64,000 nucleotides of DNA from Golubevia sp. BC0850 (GCA_012976225.1 JAAVVG010000001.1:620001-684000), one strand, 5' to 3'. Positions 32,942 through 46,028 are shown, numbered from the stretch's first letter. The notes: generated by a model not told the origin, from the letters alone. Numbers and translations are program-made.

Positions 32942-35619
32942 TCACCAGGGGCCGTTTTGCTCATCTGGCTCAAATTCAACCCCTGAATCTTTTGAAACCC
33001 ATTGACAAAATTGATTCGGATCGAGTCGCTCGTCTTGGTCTTCAATTTGAAGTGGCTCTAGGAAGAAATCATCTAAGGCCGATCGATCATTAAAGGAGAC
33101 AAATCTTAGATTCATTTCCGACTCTTTCGTAGAATGTTGAAGGCCTGAGTTGCGATAAAGGTCGAACTTGCTCTTTGCTTGGTCTATGTTGCCTCTCAAA
33201 GAAAAAAGTAAAGCTTCAGTGTCCCGAACACAGTCCCCTGATGACTTGACTCCTTCGAGAAGCACCTCCAAAGAGTTCAAGATAGGTTCGAAGAGGCTTG
33301 AATCGGCTTGTTCTTCAACCATTCTGTCGATCTTGAGAATTCCCCAGGAGATGTAGTAGGAGAGGCAAGCGCGTTTCGACCAGACGTTCCCTCGGAGAAG
33401 ATTCCGAGGTAGGGCTGCACGAGTAGATGAGACGGTCCTGAAAGGAAGAAGCGAAGAGGAGAGAAGGTAAGTCTTCTGTCGCTTCAAAAGTCGTCTCTTC
33501 TCTGGATAAACACTTACCTCCAGAAAGCAGACGCCAAAGCCTGTTCGAGTTTGAACCTAGCAGAAGCCATCTCCCAGCTATCCACACTACCGTCATTCTT
33601 GAGCCCAAAATCATTAAGGATTGTTTCCAAGGTTCCGACGAAGAGAGTCTGCATCAACTCAAACTGAACGACTTGACATGCGTTGGAATGAGCTTCAGTT
33701 CCAGGTTCTATCGGTCCTTCCAGTAATTCTTGAGTAATGAAGCTGCTTTCGCTGAAACTCATCAGAGCAGGAATATCGGATCTGAATTCAGAGAGAGCAT
33801 CTAAGAAGTTTGAGAGTTGAATTGAACAGATCTTTTGAGATCTTACTCGAGGCGTTGCGAAGAATGAGCGCCATCTGTTGAGTAAGAAGCACCACTTGAC
33901 GTTTGCTAAAGACCAGGCAGCTCCATGATGGACTTGAACTAGAGGGGTGCAGCTGGGGATAAGATTCTCCAACACCATTTCTCCGCTATGGCCTTTCTTC
34001 CGAAGAAACAGAGGAATCGAATGAGAGTGATTGTCATTTGACCATTGAGGCGAGACTTTCTGCTCAAAACTTCTCAGCGCATCTTGAAAGTAGAGGAAGA
34101 AGAAAGGTCGGTTCTGTTGGAATACGTAGGGGGTCAAAAGGCGAAGATTAAATAAAGCTTCAACGATTCTCTTGATCTAGACATTCATGACTGACTCACC
34201 CTTCTTTCTACTTCTCTGTCCGACAAGCTCTGTCCTCTAAAGCGGTAAACATCTTGAGTCACCCCTATCCTCTCTGCGAATCTCAGAACCCCTTCGAGAC
34301 TTGTGGGATTGATAGAGAAGGTGTCTCGGTGTTCATTTCGAATCAAGTGGCGAGAATCAATCTCATTATGTGAAGGCAAAAAGTAGCCAACTGAATAGAG
34401 AATGAAGAGAGCTTCTAAAGCGTCCAGGTTGTCCTCTAAGAGACTTTCTCTCTTTTCGAACAGCTTCTGGCGGAAGACTAGACCTAGATTTTCTTGTAGC
34501 AGAAACTTGTCCGAGAAGCCTTTAGGGCAGAAGTCTAAAGCCCCACAGCCAGCGATTGCTATGGCCAGAATAAGCAGCTCAGATATCGGAGAATTATAAG
34601 AATCGAAGAGATCGTTAGGATTGGCTCTAGAGACCTGAAAATTTGGACCCGATGAACTTTTAAGGTAGGCTCGATACCGCGAAGTGAAGACATCTTGAAC
34701 AATAATGGGTTGATGGGGATTGACCCACGAGAAGTAAGCAGAGATGCAAGCTGAAGAAGGACAAGAAAGAGAGGATTGCAGGTCAGAGAAGCGAGTCGAG
34801 CCCGGCTAAGGAATTATCAATCGACGTTGAGTACAGCCATATCAAAGATACTCACAGTCCAGTATCTCATTTGTCAGACCCAGAATACAGAACACATGTC
34901 CTGTAATAGGAGAGAACGAAGAAGCGGAGTCTGAGGAGATGGAGGAGGACGCCTCCCTACTTCGATCAGCTTCCGTTTCTGATTTCGGAGAGACTTCAGA
35001 TTGTTTCTGTTTCTCCAATAGAGACTTCAGGATCCTTCCCTTTCGAGTTTTGACTGCGGTTGAGAGGTGTTGTCAAAGAAGGGTTCGTCAGAGTTTGATC
35101 TTCCTCGGAAGAGACAATTGCTCTTCTTCCTTGTCAGGAATAGCATCATCTAGGGGCCAGAATCTGATACGTTTCTGAACTTACCTGGAACCTGCGAGAG
35201 GATGCAATCCAAGCCTCGAGCGGTGCATCCCGAACATGATACTTGCGCATCGTCCTCTGAGAACTCCGATAGATTCAGGCTCTGAGAGTTGGCTTTCCTT
35301 TTGGCCAGAACTTTCTCTCTTCGATCGCATTTGACCTGGAGAGAATGGGACGTGGAGACAAAGAAGGATGGTGATTAGTTTGAGACCCTGACGGCATGAC
35401 CCATGACTCGAAAGTCGCATAGCTGAGTTATGGGTGCGATCAAAGCAGAGACCTTCTATCACTACCTCCATCTGAAGATCTTTGGCCTCAGTGCTGCCAT
35501 GGAGTGAGTCAGAATGGGAGAGTTGAATGGATGGTCCTCACCTTTCGTTGCTTGCAAACATCACAGCTGGAGAAAAGTTCTCGTTTCGGAGCTTTAGAAG
35601 TGGTAGGAGGGGAAACCAT
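32942..35619 (-). CDS. Zn(II)2Cys6 fungal transcription factor
   Basis: Binuclear zinc cluster transcription factor with a fungal-specific middle homology region; target genes unknown. Exons 35542-35619, 35185-35335, 34896-35053, 34200-34751, 33518-34113 and 32942-33437 join in phase to give 676 aa. The DNA-binding domain has Cys19, 22, 29, 60, 63 and 70 (CDVCKQRKVKCD, then CSGCTARGLDC). The 30-residue loop between the third and fourth cysteines is unusually long. A basic stretch TRKGRILKSLLEKQKQ acts as linker. The middle homology region begins LAYFSWVNPHQPIIVQDVFT, with SELLILAIAIAGCGAL, LDALEALFILYSVGYFLP and LEGVLRFAERIGV. The donor ending exon 3 (GTGTTC) was chosen by phase, because the better GTGAGT site nearby leaves exon 4 out of frame. 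Confidence in the family is high, in exon 3 moderate. Confidence 0.85.
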
Positions 35620-36645
35620 GATTGTGAGCATAGGGTTGGTAGAAGGTGAGTATGAGTTATGAAAAAGTTGAATAGTCCGGGAGAAGTTCTTATAGGCCAA
35701 TCTACAAATGGTTCCACGTTGGGCGCGTTGGGCGCTGGTGGCAAATCGGAGCTTTTCGGTTCCCTTCTTTTTACGCCTTCTGTTACTCACAAGTCCCTGA
35801 CTGAGCATGCCATCGTTTTTCAAGGAGAAATCGGGGACAGATTAAGAAACCAGCACTCGCCATCGATCGACCGGGGAGAAGAGACAATCAGGAAAGAGAC
35901 AGCACTCAGCTCCCTCCCCTCTCTAAGATAATCCTATCAAGTACCCCTACAAGTCTGGAAAAAGCTCAGCTGTTCAAAAGAAATCAATGAGAAAGAGATC
36001 TTGAGGAGGTGGTGTTCTCTAGCAGGGACTCTCTCTTCGAGGAGGTGAACGGAGAAACAAGTCAAACAAGTTCCGAACAAGATGCGACGTTGGTGCGCTC
36101 GCTGTTCACTCGGTTCAATTCCCATGCGCTTCTCTTCATCTTCTTCCTTCTGACTTTACATTTTCAAGATCAAATTCGACCATTGAAGAGAGCCAAACGA
36201 AAGTCCGTAAAGCTCGTTTCAGCTCCGGAATCAAACAAATGATGGAAGATTGGACTACGAACACAGATGAAATGCTTTCCCTGGACTTTTCCATGAGAAT
36301 GAAGTCAGCCTTTCAATCTTTCAACAACTTCCTTGGTTCGAGGCGAAAATTCCATTTTTCCAAACTCAGATTTCGATAACTTTCAATTAAGCCAACAAAT
36401 GTGCTGTACGGTGAAGCCACAGTCGACATGAGACATGCAATTCATCAAGAATCTCCGTCTTCTTCATCATAGTCTCTCCAATTCGTAACGAAAGGAACCA
36501 TGAAATGGCCACCAAGGACAGAAGCATCCAACCAACTTTTACTAAAACCTGGTCACAAGCAAACATGACGCATAAATAGAACGACAATTTTACCATCCCT
36601 AGTTGAATACGTGTTGTAGATTTACAAAATGAACTTCCCACAAGT
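35620..36645. other. Long intergenic region, Zn2Cys6 promoter
   Basis: About 1 kb upstream of the transcription factor and downstream of the small gene at 36646. Several chance open stretches of 60-90 codons occur on both strands, none with a domain. No TATA box stands out. The length would suit a regulated promoter, common for such factors. Confidence 0.5.
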
Positions 36646-37002
36646 TTACAGAGCAGTTAGATCGAAAGGCTCGTCCCTACTACCTCCAATCCAATCACGA
36701 GATTTCTTCTGAAGTGATTTGACATCTTCTTCTTTATCGTCATCATCATCAACAACAGCTGAAGCACCTTTCGCTCCACTCTTTCCAGCCTTAAGTTTCC
36801 CAGCTCCCTTCGAGGCAAAAGATTCCAAACCCTCTTCTTGCTTAACTTGGAATTCATTCTCTTTCAAACCTCCAGCTAAGATAAGAGCTTCTTTGGTGCG
36901 GTACTTAAAGATGGCTGAAGTACTTGCTGATATACGGTCTGGATAGAACTTGAGGTTTCGCTTAGTTGAGACCGAGCTGAATTCTTCTCCGAAGGAAGTC
37001 AT
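36646..37002 (-). CDS. Small unknown Lys/Ala-rich protein
   Basis: Single exon of 118 codons, start ATG at 37002. The N-terminal half looks conserved in style (STKRNLKFYPDRISASTSAI, FKYRTKEALILAGG). The C-terminal half is a Lys/Ala/Gly tract (KGAGKLKAGKSGAKGAS), an acidic run (DDDDDKEED) and the end SRDWIGGSRDEPFDLTAL. No signal peptide or membrane segment. I do not recognise a family. The mixed basic and acidic tail and sensible start context make it likely real. Confidence 0.6.
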   Translation of the reverse strand: MTSFGEEFSSVSTKRNLKFYPDRISASTSAIFKYRTKEALILAGGLKENEFQVKQEEGLESFASKGAGKLKAGKSGAKGASAVVDDDDDKEEDVKSLQKKSRDWIGGSRDEPFDLTAL

Positions 37003-37249
37003 GGCTCCTACTAGAGTTGCTGTTTTGGAGGTTCTGTTAGAAAAGTGATGGAGTTTGGGGAGGAGGAGGGGCTTGTCAGTATTTGGGCTTTCAGAAAGGG
37101 GAAAGATAGAAGGATCCTAGTGTCAACTCAATCGTGATTTTTGGCGTGAGTTTTCTCTCTATAGACACGAGGAGCTTCATCTCCAATAGGGGCAGGGGTG
37201 AGTTGCTTGACCTTTCATCTCGAGCTCATCATCTCGAGCTCAAGTGGGT

Positions 37250-37740
37250 CTACCTCTTTGAAAATCCTCCGTAAGAACCACCCGCATACAATCATCCCCT
37301 TCAAAGCTAAGATCTAAGACAAACTGACACTCACCAACTTCATCCAATTATCCTGATCAACATTACAGGACTCGTCATCATCTGTAATCGCCAGGTCAGA
37401 GAACCTAAAAGGCTTTGAAGTCGACGGGCTGGTTCTCTTCTCAGAGACCTTGTGATAAGTTGTTTTTCCTGGAGGATAAAACTTACCTCTTAGAAAGGTA
37501 TCGTTTGCGAAAAAGACGAATCTGGAATCTTGAACTTGAGGCTGGAAGGAGATAAAAGGAGATGAAGGCAAAGCAGATGGGCGGGTGAATCTGGGTGTTG
37601 ACCAGTAGACTTGAGACACTGAAGCTTACGTAGTGTGAGCAACAGATGGTGTGGAAAGCTCCAAGTTCAATTACAAGGTCTGAGAGCGGGTTGGGTAGAG
37701 GGGAAGGGGAGGGATTAGTCGAAGAAGCTGGTCCTCTCAT
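37250..37740 (-). CDS. Short unknown protein, model uncertain
   Basis: First exon 37630-37740 begins MRGPASSTNPSPSPLPN and contains SDLVIELGAFHTICCSHY. A GTAAGC donor leads in phase to 37335-37541 (FVFFANDTFLRGKFYPPGK, then FRFSDLAITDDDESCNVDQ and NWMKL), which ends at a GTGAGT donor. The terminal exon is uncertain; 37250-37267 is one in-frame possibility, giving about 111 aa. No family is recognised. The dense splice consensus suggests a real gene, but borders are weak. Confidence 0.45.
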
Positions 37741-38275
37741 TCGCGGCTGATGGTGCTCTCATGTCTTTGAGACTTCGTGCTTGCTATCCAGGTTGAAATG
37801 ACAGACAGTTCCTGTCAAACGAATGTGATGGAAGAAGCATAGAGCTCTCAACTCCTTAGCAGTTGCTACCCAATCTCGACTCATCCCCTGCTCGCTGCTC
37901 AGAGCAACACTTGCCCTCCCTCCTCTCAGCTGCCTTCAAAGCGCATGAGCTAGATCAAGGAGTATGCATCTTCTCCGTTACTCGCAGCATGAAATCAGAG
38001 TCTTTAAATCTCGCTGGCCGATCTTAATCGAATGCTCTGGAAATCTTTTTCCAGCTTTGTCCTCTACCCAAAAGTCTGACCCATCTTGGGAAATCATGTG
38101 GAAACTCTGTAAAAGAACGTGTTCTTGCTTGACGATCGATGATCGTACACTTGAGCATCGATTGATTTTCAAAAGTGCTGTTGGTGGCGAATGAGATCAA
38201 GTCTCACAAAGGTCACGACAACGCTGCTTCCCACCATTCCATTCCATCCTAACTCGAACGGTTGCTACTCTTGGG
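37741..38275. promoter_or_regulatory. Divergent promoter region upstream of NIC96
   Basis: About 535 bp between the short minus-strand gene and NIC96. A GATCGATGATCG palindrome-like element lies at about 38134-38146. No TATA box and no coding region are supported. Confidence 0.45.
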
Positions 38276-41200
38276 ATGGATTATCAAAATCAAACTAATG
38301 GTCATGGCCAAGGAACTTATTCTCTTTCAGCGTTAGCTCAACAAGCACAGAAGTTGAACTCTCACTTAGCTTCTTCTTCTTCAACAACAGATCTTCCAAG
38401 CATTCAATTAGGTTTGGATCAGATAGAGAATCAATCAAGAAAACTCGTAGCAAGAGGTGCAACTGCTAATGGTGAATTAGATCCAAGAGCGTAAGTACAA
38501 CCAGAAATCTTCAGCTCCTAAAGAGAAACAGTAAGAGATTGGTGTGTGCGTAGAGCTAACTCAAGCTATGTCTACTCTCACAGTCACTACTTCTTAGCCA
38601 ATGCTGGAATTAACGCGGCTCAGTTGACAGATAACATCAATTCTACCAACATCGCAAGCGCATTCGAACAACTTCAACCAGTTTACGATACTGATGTAGA
38701 GGTGAGTGAGCTTCTCTTTCTTTCTCTGCCTTGGCTCTACCTCTGACGCTCTACTCTCAATCCCTTCCTTTATTCAAAACAGAGCTTTCTACGACACGAA
38801 CACGAACAAGTGATCCTCAGTGCCATCGAAGAAGGTAGACGAGAGGTGAGTTGAAACCCTTTCTTCCTCCATGCCTTCCCTCCTCTGATTGCATTTGTTC
38901 TCTCTCTCTCCTTTCTTCATGTGTCTGTTTATCTGCTTCATTCAACTCCTCTTAGACACTGGAAGACTTTCACCGAAATCTAGAAAGGACCATGCATAGA
39001 GATTGGGAATTTCAGAAGAGGAAGATCTTTGAAGAGTTGGGTCAACACCTACCTGGTTCAGCTGGAGACAGTGATTGGAACGGGAGGGATTCTATGATGG
39101 GAGATGGGAGTAGGGGATTTAATCCTAATGCTTCGGCGGTGAGTGCTCAGAGCGGTTCGCGAGGAAGGGACGGGCTTTAGATTCGAGATTGGACAGCTTG
39201 TCAAAAGAGAGTGGGCTCAATGTCTATTAAAGGCGACTGAGTTGAGATGCAATTGAAAGATGAAATTGGACTCAAGTGATTTTCAATGACAATTTGGAAG
39301 CAAAGGGGGAACTTACCCTTTCTCTCCTTCTTTTCATCCAGGATCTGTCTCGAACTCTACCACCTTCAGGAGTTCAATCAACTCACATGCATGGAAGAAT
39401 GATGAGATACAATGCAATCATCCAATCTCTTAATGAATCTCGTCTATTGAACATTCCCTATGCTTTGATCTCAAATCTTCTAACAGCAGCTCAATCAATG
39501 ACAAATGCTTCTCAAGATCCAGTTAAATCTCAACCTCTTTTAGAATCATATGAAGCTTTGTTCCATATAGTAGGAGAAATGCCTGATGGAAGAAACCCAA
39601 TCAGACAAAGAGAATTCTCAAATAGCTACATTGATTTGAACAACTGGTCAGGAAGGGAAGGTAAAGAGCTTCGAAAGAAATTCATCAAAGGAAGTAAAAA
39701 GTTTTTGGAAATCCAATTTGAAAGATTCATGGATTCTACTATTGAAGGGAGCCCATCGAAGGCTCAATTAGGTGGAAGACCATCTATTGTCAATAGAATC
39801 AAAGGATTTTTGAGATGTCAACTATTAACTAGAGAAGGTCAGTGGGAAAATGACTTAGAAATCGTTAAACCAACAGATGGAACTGGTGCATTCCCAATTT
39901 GGGCTGCAGTCTTTTATTTAGTTAGAATTGGAAAAACTGAAGATGCCTTAGAATTGATCTTAGAAAATGAAACCGGTTTAGGTAGATTAGATCAAAGTTT
40001 CTCAACCTATTTCAAAGCTTTCAATGATTCTCAGGATCAAAAATTACCAACTAATCTACGTGATCGATTCTTTACTGATTTCAATGCTAGGTTTAGATCT
40101 GGAACTGATGGAGCTGATCCATTTAAATTCGCACTTTATAAAATCATTGGTAGAATTGATTTGAGTAAGAAATTCCCAAATGCTTTGACTAGATCCACTG
40201 AGAATTGGCTTTGGTTACAGATGAGTCTAGTTAGAGAAAGTGAGGATGAAGAGGATGGTGGAAGAGATCATTATAGTTTGGAAGTTTTGGGAAAGAAGTT
40301 GAGAGGATATGGAGAAGCTCATTTTGATCCTAAGGGAACCAGACCGCTTCACTACTTCCAGGTTCTGCTTTTGAGTGCCCAGTTCGAAAGGGTGAGTGGT
40401 GAAAGAGAATTGAAGGGAGAGCGAAAGGGAGAGCGCTGCGATCGCGAGGAGGAAACTGACGCTCGATTTCTCGATCTCCTTTCTTGCATCAGGCCATAGC
40501 TTTCCTCTACTCACGTCCTCAGTACCAAGTCGAAGCAGTTCAATTCGCCTCAGCGCTAATCTACTACGGACTACTTCGAGTACCACCAACTTCCATTTCA
40601 TCTCAAGTCGAATATTTGACCCTCTCTCAAGAATCAGGAAAAGAAGTTGCTTATCTAGATTTCCCCAAGTTGATTTCAAGATACACCAAGATCTTCTCTC
40701 AAACCGATTCAAGGGAAGCTTTGGAATATCTTTATTTGATCTGTCTTTCTTCCGATAGTCCAGCGCCAGTAGGAAAGGAGCAAGTTGAAAAATGTCACGA
40801 CATGATCAAGAATCTAGTTCTAGAGAGTAGGAACTTTGAGGAACTCTTGGGAGGATTGAAAGCTGATGGTCAAACTAAGATTCAAGGCTTAATAGAAAAG
40901 AACGCTGCTTTGATCGAATTAGGAAATGAATCTGGGTATCTCACCTACCTGGTCAAAGAAATGGCAATGACTTCAGAAAAGAGGAATAGGATCAAGGATT
41001 CTATTATTTTGTTCAATTTGGCTAAAGAATGGAATTTGGTCATCAAGGTTTTAAATAGAGAGCTTGGGTCTAATCTAATGGATCCAGTCGCTAGACCTCC
41101 TTTAGATCAAAAAGGTCAATTAGCAATCGAAAGTTCGAATCTGAGTTCTTCATCTTTCATTGCAGCTCCGGATATTCTATCTTTAGCTAAAATGATCCTC

Positions 41201-41772
41201 TCATCTTACGAAAAACAAAATCACATCATCCGTTCAATCTCAATTCAAAATCTTTCGACTCTTAAGACTCTATTCGTATTAAAAGAAGCCATTTCTTATT
41301 TCCATGCATCAGCTTATGAGACATCTCTTCAACTCATTTCTTCTTTAGATCTCATTCCACTGAAAGGTGACGTCATCTCAATCACTAGAAAGGCTGAAGA
41401 ATTCAAGAGCCTCGATGAGAATCTCATCAAGAATTTGGAAAACCTACTTCTCATGGTCATGAAGATTCTTTATGAGTTGATGATGAGTTATAAGAATTCC
41501 AATTGGCAAGATGGGATTAGGAATAACAAAGTGGCTGAAATTAAAACTATGGGGAAAGCTATTATGATGTGGGCTGGAATGTTGAGGTTTAGATTGAGCA
41601 ATGATGCTTATGCTAAGCTGACGAGGTTGGATGTTTACGTGAGTTTGAGGATTCGGACGTCAAGAAAAGAGAGGGGCTTGAAGTATTACACCAGTGACTT
41701 TGACCGGAGAACTGATACTTCCTTTTTTCTCCCTCCTCTCCTTCTTCTCAACCTGACAAACAGATCCACTAA
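38276..41772 (+). CDS. NIC96: Nucleoporin NIC96 (Nup93)
   Basis: Linker scaffold nucleoporin of the inner ring of the nuclear pore complex. Exons 38276-38490, 38584-38701, 38783-38845, 38956-39138, 39342-40391, 40493-41638 and 41764-41772 join in phase to give 927 aa. The N-terminus has SLSALAQQAQKLNSHL and AHYFLANAGINAAQLTDNI, the coiled region that binds the Nsp1 complex. The alpha-solenoid follows, with MRYNAIIQSLNESRLLNI, LLTREGQWENDLEIVKPTDG, FPIWAAVFYLVRIGKTEDAL and AIAFLYSRPQYQVEAVQFAS, all typical of the family. A tiny last exon supplies the final two codons and stop. Length is close to yeast Nic96 (839 aa). An alternative acceptor for exon 2 lies 30 nt upstream, also in frame. Confidence 0.95.
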
Positions 41773-41988
41773 AGATGCCGACTTGCAATCCTTCTCGACT
41801 CTTGTCTAGGTCCCCCTTTTCCTATTTCTTCTGTATTACTACCTTAAGTTAAATCACAATTTACAAAATCACGAATCACACATCAGATAGAGAAGCGTTT
41901 TTGGGGAGTCGCTTTCAACTCACAGAATCAATGGAATACAGACAAAGTTGGGTATGATCGAGGGAAAAAAGAACAGAGGAAGTGCCGA

Positions 41989-44900
41989 CTACAAACCAAA
42001 AGAACCAAATTCCTTGGCCAACTTCCTCAACTCATGATCCGCATCATTGATTGAAGTGGGTCTGGTACCATTCACAAGGAGGTAGGTCTCACTGCTCAAA
42101 GTTGGAGAAGGGGGAAGAGAGATCGAAGAGGCTGTAGTCGGAGAAACCTCGCTTGGCTTGGAGGATGAAGATGATTTTGATCGAGAGAAAATGGTCCACG
42201 TTTTGCCATTGTTGGATCGAGAGAAGGATTCCGTTATGTAAGGATGCCTGGTCGAAAGAGAGAGAGAGAGACCGAAAATATCAAGTCCAGGAATCCTTCA
42301 ATCATGGGTTTGAATCGTTAAAAACTCACCTCCTACTAATCTGTCTGACCGACAACAATTGACCCTCAGCATCAGCCTCATCACCTAGTTGACCCAAAGA
42401 TCTATTGGAAATCGGAACTCCAAAGTTTTCTATCGCTGTCAGACTTGAATTTGAAAACAATCGATCTTGAATCACGGATTCAGACGGACTGAAATGTAAG
42501 AAGTTTGTTTTCTCAATTTCTGAGTTCTCAGCTTGCTTCTCTAAAATCCTAGTCTCATCATTGAGAAGTCTTTGAACCCTTCTAAGAAGAGTCCAACAAG
42601 GTAAAAGAAGTTTTGAAGAAGTTGAATCAATAGACTTTGAGTTGCACGTCATTTCAGAGATATCTCGAAGATGAGATTGAGGTTCAGAGGAATTCGTAGT
42701 AGCCAAAGAATTTGAAGAAAGTACTAAAATAATAGTCAAAAGTCTTCTTGTGGTATAAAGAACTTCCAACTGAGTTGAGGTTTCTCTTGAAGATTTGTCC
42801 TCTTCATCAGTTTCTTTAGACTTGATTCTGTCATCTCCACCAACGAAAACTTTAAGCCTACTAAACTCTAGAGGAGCTTCGTCTCCCCATCCATCAAGTT
42901 CATGATCGTGACCTAATAATAACAATTCATCTTTCAAGATGGAATGAGACTTTTTAGAGCTCCCACCATTACTGACTGCAGTCTTGGTACTCCCACTTTT
43001 GATAGAACCTCTTGAACTTTGAACTTCAGAATCTAGATCTTCTTGAGTGGTGGTTGTTATTGAGGCAGTTGGAGCTGAAGAATTTGAGCCATCAAATCCT
43101 TTAACACTACTACTTGAGCCACTAGAGTTGTCCTTCGGTAATCGAGAAGTGTACCAAGCTGCCGAAGTGACTGAGAGAGAAGGAAAAGACTTGATGGGCG
43201 GAGTGGGTTGAGAGATGGCAGTCGTAGGAAGATTAGAAGAGGTCTCTACTTCCGAAGTGAGAAGAGGTTCAAGTTCCTTAGAGGGCTCCTCATTTGCAGT
43301 ATTTTCCTTGAATTGCTTCTTCTCTTGTTCCGGAGTTCTATCATTCATAGCTTCTGCTAAGTCTGACAGATCCACGTTAGGAGCTGTATGAGAATCTCGT
43401 CGTTCACTAGGGTTGTTGATTTCTGATTCTTGACGTTCGGGTCGAGATGCTTCAGGTTCAATTTCAGGTTGGATTGGAATCGTCTCTACTTCTTCTTTCT
43501 TTGAAGTAGAGTCTGCTTCTTGAGTTACTTCATCTTCCTTTTTTGAGGTTTCTTCTCCCTGAACGTCTTCCTTCCCACTTCCTATCCCAAAGGAAGCACC
43601 CCAACCTTTAAAAGTTTCCTCTGCTCCACTCCAAACTCTCTTAGCACCAATCCCATCCGGTATGGTGATATAATCACCAAATCCAAGACGTTGAGGGAGA
43701 GGTTTCTTAAAAGCACCATCCGAACCAGAAGAAGCCTCCAAAGCTTTTGAAGCAGAAGTAGTAGGAGCGGAAATTTCAGCCGAATCATTCTCCCTACCAG
43801 TTCGATGATCTTGCGACTTGGATTCGACAGCTTGATCTTGACTTGAAATCTGGGTAGCCTTCCGAGTTGAATTCAAATCCGAAGCAATCCCAACTTCACC
43901 TCCCGAAATCGTTCCCAAAGAGATTCCTCTTCCAATGGAATTCCAAACTCCACCCCAAGAAGACCATTTCCCACCATTCAATTCCATCTCTCTCTGTTTT
44001 TTTTCTCTTTCTTTCTCTCTGTTTGAATTTAATGACCCTTCTTTATTTGGACTTCTCCTATTTCCATTTCCATTTCCATTCCCTCTAATCGAAATCGATT
44101 GATTCTTCCCATGATTTCTACTTTTCTGAGTCCCTTTTCCAACCGATTTGTTTCCCAATCCAGATGATTCTCCACCTGTTGCATTTGTACCTTTCCTTCT
44201 CCCACCTCCACTGGAAGCAACTGCTGCTGCTCTAACTAAATCTCTTTCTCTTTCTAATCCAGAGAGATGAGAAACTATGTGTCTGATCAAATCAACTAGA
44301 TCTCTAGAAGACAAGCAGGTAGAACTTTGATCTTCGATTGAGGAAGTTGAGGTTGAAGCTGAAGTAGGAGGATAAAGTAGTAAAGTGTCTTGAAGAACTA
44401 AGAGATCACTTAAGATAGGAGGATCAGGTTCAATGGAAGTAGAAATTTGGTCTTCCCTTTGATTTAAAGGTGAACCTAAGAGGTCGATGGGAGCTTGAGT
44501 TTTGAAGAGTGTTATGAGATCGGAGATCTTGTTCTTTGAAGATAGTGGGGCAACGGGGATGGCTTTTGAAATAGAGTTAAGACAAGAACACTTCAGTCTA
44601 TGAAAAGTCCAAGGCAAAGTCGGTCCTCAATTCGACTCACCTGGAAGTGTATCCGAAAAGGTATCCCGGCCAGAACTTGCATTCAAGTGAGAATTACAAC
44701 TGCCACTTCCACCAGCTTCCAGATCCCAACTCCAAACCCAAACCGAGAAGAATTTCTCCAAAGATCTCTCTAAAGATTTTCTTCCTTGTGAAGAATTGAA
44801 TAGGTTTGAAGGACTTCCATTCAACAGCTGTTTCGGTAACCAAAGAAAAGGGAGCGGGAGAGGTCAGAACCTAATCAACACCAGAGGCTGATACTATGAA

Positions 44901-45749
44901 AACTCACTCTCCACTCTCTCCAAGCTCTTCTCAAACCTTCTTCGACCCATTCATCTCTTAACCATTCATCATGATAATCGAACTTCAACTTCTCCTTTTC
45001 AGTTCCTGGAGTAATTGGATCGGAACTTGGGTCTTTGGGGTTGTTCTTTGAAGTCGAAGAGGAAGAGGAAGGTGGGTTCGTTTCTGATGTAGAAATTGGA
45101 TTTGATCGACCAGTTCTTGGAAGATCTATGGTCTGGTAAGAATGCAGAAAGTAAGAAATGGGAGGTTTAGAGGTTCTATATCTTGCTGCATACCCAGTAG
45201 ATAGGAGAAAGGGAAGATAGAGGTTTGATTGGGTCCAGCTCGCCAGACCTCTAGACTCCAGTCTCTTTTGACAAATCAAAGTGGAATCTAGAATCTCAAA
45301 GCAATAACAATACTCACAGCATGTATCCAAACATCCTCCATAACTTCAACCAGAACCAACCTTCTCTTTGAAGAATGAATACTCCAAGACCTTCCTTTCC
45401 AGACCCCCTTTCCCTTTGCCTTCTGTTTCTTTCCTTCCTTTCTTTCCCCTCTTTTCTCTTCCAAAGCCATCATATCAGCGAACTGAATGGCACCAGTAGC
45501 ACTTCCCAACTGCCTTGAAACCTTTTGATTGGAAACAGCTCTTTCCCTGCTCGTGTAGAAAAGCAATTGAGCTGAAGTATTCCTCTCCTCTGCATCTTGT
45601 TCTGATAGATTTTCATTTTCCTCTTGAGATATTGGATTAGGTTTGAGAGTGGGAGAAAAGATTGCTAGATAGGATAAAGAAGTTGGATGATAAGTTGGAG
45701 GAGAACTAGACAGATTGAGATTAGAGGAGAGAGATGATAGGAAACTCAT
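41989..45749 (-). CDS. CCZ1: Vacuolar fusion protein CCZ1
   Basis: Subunit of the Mon1-Ccz1 guanine nucleotide exchange factor that activates Rab7/Ypt7 on late endosomes. Exons 45318-45749, 44908-45132, 44641-44827, 42330-44562 and 41989-42247 join in phase to give 1111 aa. The first longin domain is clear: SLSYLAIFSPTLKPNP, AQLLFYTSRERAVSNQKVSR, QLGSATGAIQFADMM, and the strand EVMEDVWIHATIDLPRT across intron 1. Exon 4 encodes DLVDLIRHIVSHLSG, then about 500 residues of Ser/Glu/Lys-rich low complexity, and later ELLLLGHDHELDGWGDEAP. The C-terminal part has LLPCWTLLRRVQRLLNDE. It is far longer than yeast Ccz1 (704 aa) owing to the insertion. The acceptor of exon 4 is AAG, the only one in phase. 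Intron 1 (185 bp) was chosen to restore WIHATIDLP. Confidence 0.82.
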
Positions 45750-45994
45750 TCCTCAAGGTGATAATTTGAAATTTCAAGATTCTCTGGGTCGTTAGCTTGC
45801 TTTGACCATCTGGAATTGCAAGGGGAAAGGAAAGGAAGATTTGAGGGCGATTGGCTTGTAAAGAAGAAGTGATAGTGAATTGCGCCTGATCTCCTTCCTG
45901 AACAAGCATCAGTTATTCTCAGATGGTAGCATCTACTACATAGTACTGCATAGTACTTGTACATCTGGAAGCCCATAGAAAGACCAACAGAGTA

Positions 45995-46028
45995 ATAGGA
46001 TAGGATAGGATAGGATAAGATAAGATAG
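45995..46028 (+). repeat. (TAGGA)n microsatellite
   Basis: Four or so TAGGA units pass into TAAGA units, ending 22 bp before the DSC2 start codon, hence in its leader or core promoter. Just upstream, CATAGTACT is repeated at about 45938-45956. Confidence 0.8.
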
